Part shown: one piece after another, positions 49,239 through 57,377 of the stretch
How the letters are laid out: each line of letters opens with the position of its first letter
Numbering within the stretch: the stretch's first letter is position 1
Source: Azotobacter vinelandii CA
Lineage (GTDB): Bacteria; Pseudomonadota; Gammaproteobacteria; Pseudomonadales; Pseudomonadaceae
Assembly: GCF_000380335.1 (NCBI RefSeq)
Contig: NC_021149.1
Coordinates: 2,904,501-2,968,500, forward strand
Reading direction: 5' to 3'
Length of the DNA stretch: 64,000 bases
Position numbers and translations under genes: made by a program
Notes under the pieces: model-generated
Told to the model about the DNA's origin: nothing
The model's database searches: none
The model's input: only the letters and a program-made list of their open reading frames with translations

Positions 49239-49905
49239 GTCAGGCACCACCACTCAAGACAGGCTGCAGCCGAATGAAATCGCGCCATGTCATCGCGTAC
49301 AAAATGCTTGCGCTCCCCGTTTTCGCAAACTCGCTGGCAAGGGCTGCACGTTCGCGAATGCGATTTCCAGCCATGCCGGCGTGTCGGGGGTTGCCTGGAT
49401 TCGAACGCGTATGGCATGGACAACGCCCGCGCTCCTGATTTCAGGATCGGTCCGCCTCAACCGTGACTGCGGAAACGACTGCCGTCAGTCAAGGAGCAGG
49501 ACAGCCCCCGCCACGGGAAGCCGCGTCAGGCCTTGAATCGTCGCGTCCCGGGAAAGAGGTCATCCGAATGCGCTGCCAAGCGGACATCGGCATCCGACGG
49601 CATGCAAAGCGAAGCGGCGGACCTGGACACAGGCGTATCGATCAGTGACGAGGGAGGCCCCACTGTAGCCATCTCGGCTCGACGCGAGAGGGTCAAACAA
49701 GCCCTCCATGGATGGCCTGTTTAGTCGATTGGACGGCTCAAGACCGGGGAAATGGAGCCGATACAGACTGCCAGCCACGGCCGACCATACCTCGAAGTCC
49801 CGGCGACGGCTCACCGGAGGCCCGGCGCTGTCGCCGCACCCGAAAGGTCTTTCGCGGAAGACGGGTGAAGAACATCGAGCCGGCGCCCGAGCGCCGGCTC
49901 GCCCG
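49239..49905. other. Region without recognised gene
   Basis: This 667-bp region lies upstream of the GGDEF-EAL gene and downstream of the ABM gene. Open frames here show no family resemblance and are typical chance frames of GC-rich DNA. The only structure I can support is the hairpin at 49876-49901. The promoter of the GGDEF-EAL gene must lie at the left end. Confidence 0.45.
49876..49901 (-). terminator. Hairpin terminator after the ABM-domain gene
   Basis: CGAGCCGGCGC and GCGCCGGCTCG form an 11-bp perfect stem with a 4-base loop, 4 bp past the stop. On the minus strand ATGTTCTTC follows, a modest T content. Confidence 0.65.
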
Positions 49906-50484
49906 CTATGCGCGGCCCGGATGCGGCAATCGCTCGAGGCGCCCTTGCATGGCGGGCCGGCCATTGAGCCAGGGAGCCAGCAGACGCGTGACGAGCGGGA
50001 TGAACAGGAAGACCATCAGTGGCGTCATCATCAGGGTGCTGAGCAATATCCGCGGGAAGAGCGGCAAGGTGCCCAGGGTATCGCCGAACAGCCACTGGAA
50101 CACCAGGGAAACGGGGAAGAACGCCAGCCAGATGGCCATGGCCTGCTTCCAGCGCGGCGGACCGTTGCCCACGGCGTCCTGGAACCAGCTTCCCAGCCCG
50201 ATGGCGCGGTGCTCGTGGGGCGCCTCGAAAAGACCCCGGCCACGGGCCAGCCAGGCGTGCCGCGAAGCGGAATGTTCCCAGGCGGACAGAGTGGATTGGT
50301 CGCGAAAGCGGAAGACGATCTGGTATTCATCGTCGCCGGGCGGCGGCGCCAATACGCCGGACCCGAGAAAGCCATCGAAGCCGGCGGCCAGACGGCGGCC
50401 ATCCTCGAGCCAGACGCTGAAAGCCCGGTAGCGACCGCGAGCCACACGGCGCGCCACCATGAGGGTGACAGGGGCGTTAGACAT
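49906..50484 (-). CDS. Antibiotic-biosynthesis-monooxygenase (ABM) domain protein with membrane tail
   Basis: The 192-residue product starts MSNAPVTLMVARRVARGRY and has an ABM-type fold segment (DGFLGSGVLAPPPGDDEYQIVFRF, then AWEHSASRHAWLARGRGLFE). Two hydrophobic helices (about 118-140 and 150-178) follow. This architecture is seen in membrane-linked ABM proteins of unknown substrate. I chose the ATG at 50484, preceded by AAGGAG; the frame is open further upstream without sense. A palindrome CTACCCGGGTAG lies at 50510-50521. Confidence 0.85.
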   Translation of the reverse strand: MSNAPVTLMVARRVARGRYRAFSVWLEDGRRLAAGFDGFLGSGVLAPPPGDDEYQIVFRFRDQSTLSAWEHSASRHAWLARGRGLFEAPHEHRAIGLGSWFQDAVGNGPPRWKQAMAIWLAFFPVSLVFQWLFGDTLGTLPLFPRILLSTLMMTPLMVFLFIPLVTRLLAPWLNGRPAMQGRLERLPHPGRA

Positions 50485-50499
50485 CCTGTATCTCCTTTT

Positions 50500-50616
50500 G
50501 AGTATCCGGCTACCCGGGTAGGGCCTGCCGAAGAAACGGCGGATCTGGATAAAACCCACCGAAAGGCAGGCCCAAACTACCCCATCCGGCGGCGAACAAC
50601 CAACCCCCGGATACTC
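50500..50616. repeat. 117-bp nested inverted repeat
   Basis: Outer arms GAGTATCCGG (50500-50509) and CCGGATACTC (50607-50616) are perfect 10-mers. Inside, GGGCCTGCC (50521-50529) pairs with GGCAGGCCC (50565-50573), and GGGTA with TACCC extends this with a short offset. Left of these is a local palindrome CTACCCGGGTAG. The unit fits between the divergent ABM and HMCES genes and looks like a fold-back or miniature element. Confidence 0.55.
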
Positions 50617-50736
50617 GAGGAGACAGAGCTGCGCGATGGCTCATGCCGGATGCGGCCTCACCGACAGGCTTCCTGGCCACCCCCGCGGACGCTGGCAATA
50701 CTTCGAAGCAGAAAGAACATGCAACGGAGGCCGGCT

Positions 50737-51450
50737 ATGTGCGGCAGATTCGTTCAGTACCGGACGGCGATCGATTACCTGCAGGCGCTACGCAGCGAAA
50801 CACCCTTGGCGTCCGGCATCGACCCCGTGCCGATCGCCCGTTACAACGTGGCCCCGCACACACGGGTGCTGCTGATCCACGCGGACGCCGACGGGCTGCG
50901 CATGGAGCCTGTTCCCTGGGGATACGCGCCAGCCTGGGCCCAGGGGCCGCGAGCGCGAACGCCGGCGATCAACGCCCGGGTGGAAACGCTGGCGAGCAGC
51001 CGCTTCTGGCGGGAGGCCTGGAAGTCCGGGCGCGCCCTGGTACCGGCCGACGGCTGGTACGAATGGCGGCCGGATGCGGCCGGCAAGGGGCGAAAACAGC
51101 CCTTCTTCCTTCACCTGAAGAGCGGCGAACCGCTGTTCTTCCCGGCCATCGGCCGCTTTCCACGCGAGGGCGCCGTACTGCGCGAAGGGGATGGCTTCGC
51201 CCTGATCACCCGGCCCAGCGAGGGGCGGATGGGCGAGATCCACGACCGCCAGCCGCTGGTCCTGGGAGCGGATATGGCCCGCGCCTGGATCGACCCGCGA
51301 CGGACACCGGCCCAGGCAGAGGAAATCGCCCTTCACCGGGGCATGCCGTCGGCGGCGTTCGAGTGGTATCCGGTCGGACTGGCCGTGGGGAATGTGCGCG
51401 AGGAAGGAAACGAGCTGATCCGGCCGCAGGGAACGATCGAGACGGAATGA
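50737..51450 (+). CDS. SOS response-associated peptidase, HMCES/YedK family
   Basis: Forms a covalent, self-reversing crosslink to abasic sites in single-stranded DNA. The 237-residue product starts MCGRFVQY, so C2 becomes the N-terminal nucleophile after Met removal. Catalytic-pocket blocks are PARYNVAPHTRV-like ARYNVAPHT, PAINARVET, ALVPADGWYEW and GEIHDRQPL. I chose the ATG at 50737, with GGAGG 7 bases upstream. The frame is open about 1 kb further upstream, but that part has no family resemblance. No LexA box was recognised. Confidence 0.93.
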   Translation: MCGRFVQYRTAIDYLQALRSETPLASGIDPVPIARYNVAPHTRVLLIHADADGLRMEPVPWGYAPAWAQGPRARTPAINARVETLASSRFWREAWKSGRALVPADGWYEWRPDAAGKGRKQPFFLHLKSGEPLFFPAIGRFPREGAVLREGDGFALITRPSEGRMGEIHDRQPLVLGADMARAWIDPRRTPAQAEEIALHRGMPSAAFEWYPVGLAVGNVREEGNELIRPQGTIETE

Positions 51451-51791
51451 GCCGGCAGGACACCGTTTCCGCGCCGCGACCACCGCAAGGAATTTTTCTC
51501 CGGGCCGTTCAGGCCGCACGGGATCGGCTCGCCTACGCTCTTCGAGCGTCGTATCCTTGGCGTCCCGGCCATGCACCATCCGTCCCCGCCCGTGGGCCGC
51601 CGACCCGAACCCGACTGCAGGCAGCTTCGGGCCTGACGGTGCCGTCCCGGCATGCTCCGCCGCTCTGCCGCGCGAACCTGGCCATGCCGAGGGCTTGCCA
51701 CTTCTACGCGTCGCCTCGTCGGAAGTGGCCTGCCGGCAATGGTCCGGCGGGGCCGCAGCAACACATTTCCATCTGATTACCAAGGATCTTC
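51451..51791. other. Region without recognised gene
   Basis: This 341-bp region holds no credible gene. There are two small hairpins: ACGCTC-TTC-GAGCGT (51535-51549), which could end HMCES transcription, and GCCACTTC / GAAGTGGC (51697-51704 with 51722-51729, 17-base loop), upstream of the small ORF. Confidence 0.4.
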
Positions 51792-52013
51792 ATGAATAAT
51801 TTCTGGATTAGCGCCGCAGCGATCGCCGCTCTCGCCGTCGTGGCAATGGCGATCCACCTCGCCCTGAGGCCTCGCCGTTTCAAACCCAAAGGCGATGCCT
51901 ACTGGAAAGCGAAAGCCAGAGCCATCCAGAAGCGACATACGGGGCAAGTCATCACCAGTGGTGCGCCCCTGGCCAAGGATCGGTCGAGATCCAGGACGTC
52001 CAGCGAGCGGTGA
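51792..52013 (+). CDS. Small single-pass membrane protein, unknown function
   Basis: The 73-residue product has an N-terminal hydrophobic helix (FWISAAAIAALAVVAMAIHLAL, residues 4-25). A basic tail follows (RPRRFKPKGDAYWKAKARAIQKRH, ending in an Arg/Ser-rich stretch). An AAGGA five bases before the ATG supports translation. I do not recognise the family. A basic cytoplasmic tail after one N-terminal helix is a common layout for small inner-membrane proteins. Confidence 0.5.
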   Translation: MNNFWISAAAIAALAVVAMAIHLALRPRRFKPKGDAYWKAKARAIQKRHTGQVITSGAPLAKDRSRSRTSSER

Positions 52014-52065
52014 CGAAAGAGGATTCGGTTTACGGTAGCCGGCGCGAGATATTGTTGGCCATCAG

Positions 52066-52093
52066 TTGATAATAGTTATCACTTGCATATAAT
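52066..52093 (+). promoter_or_regulatory. Strong promoter with embedded Fur-type box, no gene downstream
   Basis: TTGATA (52066-52071) and a perfect TATAAT (52088-52093) are spaced by 16 bp. Overlapping the -35 and most of the spacer is TGATAAT-A-GTTATCA (52067-52081). This matches the Fur 7-1-7 consensus TGATAAT-n-ATTATCA at 13 of 14 positions. The layout is that of an iron-repressed promoter. No credible protein gene starts within the next 700 bp. Confidence 0.65.
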
Positions 52094-52799
52094 GGGGACA
52101 CCGTCGGCAGATCGGCATGCAGGCGGCGTCAGCCGGCCATTGCCAAGAGATGGCCATACCGGGGTTCACGGTACCCGGCAAGGCGCGCAGCCTGTTCGAG
52201 TAATCTGCAAGTCCAGGGGTCATCAGCCCTATCCTACTGGTAGGCATGCCAGCGGCGATACAATGCCCGACTAGCCGGCGTAACCGGCCATTCCTTCTCC
52301 TCCCAGCCGCCAGTGGATGGCTACCCGGAAAGCACCGGGCTCGATCCCGTTTCGAGCGGCTGTCCCCATTTCCCTCCACCAGCCGCATGGCGCAAACGCT
52401 CGCTCGGGCATCGAGCGACACCGGCAAGGCACGGGAACGCGCCATGCGGATCGCCGGGATCTGCGCCGCTTTCGTCGATGCAGCCTGGGATGAAGGAAGT
52501 GCGGGCCAAGGTCACGGCGCGTTCCCGCGCCGTGTCGATGGCGGCTATGCGATGATCGGCCGGCAGGACAACGAAAACTATTAATGCCACCGGAGCGGAT
52601 TTCATATGACATGCCCCGGATGGGTTTTCCGACACCGGGTTCCGGCCTCGACCGGCAACAGGAAGGACAAGGCGCGACCGGTAAACGCGCCAGATCGGCA
52701 ATGTCCCACTGAATGACCGAGCCCTGCATGCCCTGGGCGAAGCTGGTAAGATCGCTGCCCAGAAGAAAGGCAGTGTCTCCGACTACAAGGATTCGCCCG
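52094..52799. other. Region downstream of the Fur-type promoter, no recognised gene
   Basis: This stretch of about 700 bp has only short chance frames. Small dyads include GGCCAT / ATGGCC near 52134-52155 and CCTAC-TG-GTAGG near 52233. No classic T-run terminator is visible. It could encode an iron-regulated small RNA or be a decayed iron-uptake locus. Confidence 0.4.
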
Positions 52800-53084
52800 A
52801 CGTTTTTCCACCTGCGCGCGATGCCGACTCCATCCAAGGAATCGAGCATCACCGACAAGCACTTCAAACAGGCCTTGCGCGTTTTCGGCATTCGGGATCG
52901 GCCGCAACTGCCCGTCATACCTACGCGACCATGGGCCTGATGGCTGGCATGAGTCCGCTTTATAACCAGCAGTTAGGCAACAACGTCCAGATGCTGTTCT
53001 CCAATACGCCCGCTGATCAACTCAAGCTCCGACTGGAGTGAGACCGCAAAGCTCGAAATTGGTATCAAATCGGTATCAGCGTGA
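52800..53084 (+). pseudogene. Frameshifted C-terminal remnant of a phage-type tyrosine integrase
   Basis: Three frame pieces spell the end of a tyrosine recombinase. First is ITDKHFKQALRVFGIRDRPQ. Then comes RHTYATMGLMAGMSPLY with NVQMLF, the catalytic RHTYAT block. A third frame gives INSSSDWSETAKLEIGIKSVSA, the usual tail, ending at 53084. The catalytic Tyr region (normally like STYARW) is broken by a frameshift. Only the last roughly 90 codons remain. It abuts the promoter of the ABC-F gene, marking an old prophage or island edge. No tRNA attachment site is visible. Confidence 0.75.
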
Positions 53085-53119
53085 TTCAGTGGCTTGTAAT
53101 TTATTGATAGGAAAGCCCT

Positions 53120-54709
<1,590 letters not shown>

Positions 54710-54716
54710 GAGCACA

Positions 54717-54751
54717 GGGCGCAAGCGCCGCAGCGTGCGGAGCTTGCGCCC
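54717..54751. terminator. Hairpin terminator between ybiT and uppP
   Basis: GGGCGCAAGC pairs with GCTTGCGCCC (10 bp), and inside CCGC pairs with GCGG around AGCGT, giving a 14-bp interrupted stem between convergent genes. No T-run. Confidence 0.7.
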
Positions 54752-54766
54752 CGCGCGCCAGAAGGC

Positions 54767-55600
54767 TCAGCCCTGCGCCGTGCTCCAGTCGACCACGCCG
54801 AGCTGCCAGGTGAGGAGAATCAGCAAACCGAAACCGATGCGATACCAGGCGAACAGCGCATAGCTGTGGCTGGCGATGAACCTGAGCAGCCCGCGCACGG
54901 CGAGCATGGCGAAGATGAAGGAAACGACGAAGCCCAGGGCGAAGACCGGCAGGTCGCCGCCGTTTTCGAAGAGTGCGCGATGCTTGTAGCCGGAATAGGC
55001 AGCGGCGCCGACCATGGTCGGCATGGCGAGGAAGAAGGAGAACTCGGTCGCCGCCTTGCGCGACAGACCGAACAGCAGGCCGCCGATGATGGTCGAGCCC
55101 GAGCGCGAGGTGCCGGGAATCATCGCCAGGCACTGGGCGCAGCCGATCTTGAGGGCGTGCCTCCAGTTCATTTCGTCCACCGCGTGCACCTCGATGACAT
55201 GTTGGCGCCTCTCGGCCCAGAGCATGACCAGACCGCCGACGACCAATGCGCTGGCCACCGTGATCGGATTGAACAGCCAGTGTTCGATCAGATCGGCGAA
55301 CGCCACGCCGAGGACCACCGCCGGCAGGAAGGCGATCAGCAGGTTGACGGTGAAACGCTGCGCCTGGGGTTCGCGCGGCAGGCCAAGGATCACGCCGAAC
55401 ACCTTCTCGCGGAACTCCCAGACCACGGCCAGGATCGCCCCGAGCTGGATGATGATGTTGAACGCCTTGGCCCTGTCGCCGCCGAAACCGATCAGGTCGG
55501 CGATGATGATCTGGTGCCCGGTGCTGGATATCGGCAGAAACTCCGTCAGTCCCTCGACAACCCCCAAGATGAACGCCTGCGCGGCGAGCCAAAGCTCCAT
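54767..55600 (-). CDS. uppP: Undecaprenyl-diphosphatase UppP (BacA)
   Basis: Integral membrane enzyme recycling undecaprenyl pyrophosphate for peptidoglycan synthesis; overexpression of the family gives bacitracin resistance. The 277-residue product has about eight hydrophobic segments and both signature loops: [17 protein letters not shown] near residues 13-29 and [17 protein letters not shown] near 160. The gene is convergent with ybiT, with no neighbours in its own direction close enough to form an operon. Confidence 0.96.
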   Translation of the reverse strand: MELWLAAQAFILGVVEGLTEFLPISSTGHQIIIADLIGFGGDRAKAFNIIIQLGAILAVVWEFREKVFGVILGLPREPQAQRFTVNLLIAFLPAVVLGVAFADLIEHWLFNPITVASALVVGGLVMLWAERRQHVIEVHAVDEMNWRHALKIGCAQCLAMIPGTSRSGSTIIGGLLFGLSRKAATEFSFFLAMPTMVGAAAYSGYKHRALFENGGDLPVFALGFVVSFIFAMLAVRGLLRFIASHSYALFAWYRIGFGLLILLTWQLGVVDWSTAQG

Positions 55601-55811
55601 CGATTCCCCATCCGAACTGCAGAAATGACCCGGCGGCCCGCAACCCCGCCGAGAGGAGCGGACACAGCCGACGAAGTCGCACGCACGCGGGGAACGAAAA
55701 CACGATTCCCACCCTCGGCGAGCGCCGGCATGCTAGCAGAGAGGAAAGGGCACCGCCGCAAACTTCAATGTATGAAGTCCGACCAAGGAAGGCGAATCGA
55801 TACCGGAGAAC

Positions 55812-56055
55812 ATGCCCCTCAAGCGGGCGCTGGCACAGGTCATCGGCGGCCGGAAGAAGCTCGGCGACAGGCGACACATTCCGGCCCATATTGATCAAGG
55901 GGGATCTGCGCGAATCCGGCCAGCGACTGCCCTATCTCCAGCGTCTGCGGATCGGCAAGCTCAGCCACTGGTCCAGCTTCGAGCGAAACGGTATCCGGAA
56001 CACCATTACCCGCAAACTTCTGCTGCTTTATCGCCAGGTGGACAGGCTGGACTGA
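55812..56055 (+). pseudogene. Small unrecognised gene, apparently frameshifted
   Basis: One frame from the ATG at 55812 reads MPLKRALAQVIGGRKKLG then DRRHIP. After about 55885 the protein-like sequence moves to the next frame: LIKGDLRESGQRLPYLQRLRIG, then KLSHWSSFERNGIRN and TITRKLLLLYRQVDRLD, ending at 56055. Together they would make an 80-residue basic protein. I do not recognise the family. The shift may be a true mutation, a sequencing error, or the second part may be a separate ORF starting at a TTG near 55892. Confidence 0.45.
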
Positions 56056-56261
56056 CATCCGTCGGAAAAATCTGTATCAAACCAGAGACACCGACCTATA
56101 CTTCGTCCCATATGAGATTCAGGGCGACGGAAGGAATCCGTTGGCCCAGGCAGGTTTCAGACAAGTGTCACGTTCACGTGATAGCGCCGTGCCTGAAAAA
56201 GTGAAAGACCGATGGCCGCGCCAGACGGCCTCAATCATGGTACTCAAAGAGGGATCGCCCC

Positions 56262-56528
56262 ATGACCAATTCGCTCCGTTTCAACGAAGCCCTGCTGATC
56301 GCCAACCGCGCCTTCAAACCCCTGCAATGCATCGCCTGGACCCAGGAAATCAACAGTGAACTGAACTTGACCGTCGTGGACCGCACCAGTACGCGGACAC
56401 TGGGGCACAAGCGCATTCCCTGCTCGACCTACTCGGACCCGAAGAAACTCGCCAGCGTCATTCAGCAAACCCGCCAGGAATTGACCCTTCAGGGCTTCGC
56501 CCTCGCCCCTTGGAACATGCCGGACTGA
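56262..56528 (+). CDS. Conserved-looking 88-residue protein, unknown function
   Basis: The ATG at 56262 follows AGAGGG and begins MTNSLRFNEALLIANRAFKP, continuing LQCIAWTQEINSELNLTVVD and RTSTRTLGHKRIPCSTYSDP, ending FALAPWNMPD. It has no signal peptide or membrane segment. A T-tailed terminator follows 16 bp after the stop, which supports a real transcription unit. I do not know a function for it. It faces nfuA across the terminator. Confidence 0.7.
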   Translation: MTNSLRFNEALLIANRAFKPLQCIAWTQEINSELNLTVVDRTSTRTLGHKRIPCSTYSDPKKLASVIQQTRQELTLQGFALAPWNMPD

Positions 56529-56544
56529 TCCAATCCGAACAGAT

Positions 56545-56573
56545 GAAGCCTTGCCCCGGCAAGGCTTCTTTTG
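56545..56573 (+). terminator. Rho-independent terminator after the 88-residue gene
   Basis: GAAGCCTTGC and GCAAGGCTTC form a perfect 10-bp stem with a CCCG loop (56545-56568), followed by TTTT. Confidence 0.92.
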
Positions 56574-56636
56574 CAAAAAGTAAAAGCAAAAAACAAGCCA
56601 AATTCGCCGGATCGCAGCGAAACGGCTGGTGAACGA

Positions 56637-56656
56637 AAGGCGGCCATGGCCGCCTT
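56637..56656 (-). terminator. Palindromic hairpin after nfuA
   Basis: AAGGCGGCC-AT-GGCCGCCTT is a 20-base perfect palindrome 28 bp past the nfuA stop. It may end nfuA transcription, but the downstream T content is low. Confidence 0.5.
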
Positions 56657-56684
56657 CTTCATTCCCGCCCTGTCCCGGTATCGA

Positions 56685-57269
56685 TCAGTAGTAGGCGTTT
56701 TCCCGGTTGCTGTGATCGGTGGCGTCGCGCACGCCCTTGAGGTCGGGGATGCGCTCGAGCAGGGTCTTCTCCACGCCGTCCTTCAACGTCATGTCGACCA
56801 TGCCGCATCCCTGGCAACCGCCACCGAAACGCAGCACGGCGATTCCCTCCTCGACGATGTCCACCAGGCTCACCTGGCCGCCATGGCTGGCCAGACCCGG
56901 ATTGATCTCGGTCTGCAGGTAGTAGTTGATCCGTTCGCCCAGCGGACTGTCCTCGTCGATCATCGGCACCTTGGCGTTCGGTGCCTTGATGGTCAGTTGC
57001 CCGCCCATGCGATCGTTGGCGTAGTCGACGATGGCGTCCTCGAGAAAGGGTTCGCTGACGGCATCGATCCACAGGGTGAAGCTCTTCAGCGCCTGGGCGA
57101 TGTCGTCCGGATGCCGCTCGTGCGGCTTGCAGTAGGCGAGACAGGTCTCGGCGGCGGGCGTACCGGGCTGGGTGATGAAGATACGGATACCGATGTCGGT
57201 GCCGTTCTGCTTGGCCAGCAATTCGGCCAGATAGTCGTGTGCGGCGTCGGTTATGGTGATGGCGCTCAT
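56685..57269 (-). CDS. nfuA: Fe-S biogenesis protein NfuA
   Basis: Scaffold or carrier that delivers [4Fe-4S] clusters to apoproteins in the cytoplasm. The 194-residue product has an N-terminal degenerate A-type domain (about 1-100) and a C-terminal Nfu domain with the cluster-binding CxxC at C152 and C155 ([18 protein letters not shown]). GNA-like [16 protein letters not shown] precedes it. Length matches E. coli NfuA. Next to cti, as in Pseudomonas from memory. Likely targets of the clusters include complex I. Confidence 0.95.
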   Translation of the reverse strand: MSAITITDAAHDYLAELLAKQNGTDIGIRIFITQPGTPAAETCLAYCKPHERHPDDIAQALKSFTLWIDAVSEPFLEDAIVDYANDRMGGQLTIKAPNAKVPMIDEDSPLGERINYYLQTEINPGLASHGGQVSLVDIVEEGIAVLRFGGGCQGCGMVDMTLKDGVEKTLLERIPDLKGVRDATDHSNRENAYY

Positions 57270-57377
57270 GGCAGCTCCTCGCGAATATGCTCCCGAGTGT
57301 ACGCCAAGCCCCCCTTGGGATAAAGTCCTAGTATGCTTGTCGGAATAATCCCGAAGTCCCGCGACAGACGCACCGGC

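Noticed and set aside
49380-49420. GGATTCGAACG, resembling a tRNA T-arm on the minus strand
   Set aside because: No acceptor stem, anticodon arm or D-arm can be built around it, so it is a chance match.
49708-50736. N-terminal extension of about 340 residues on the HMCES protein
   Set aside because: The frame is open, but the sequence has no family resemblance and overlaps the ABM gene antisense. C2 must follow the initiator Met for catalysis, which fixes the start at 50737.
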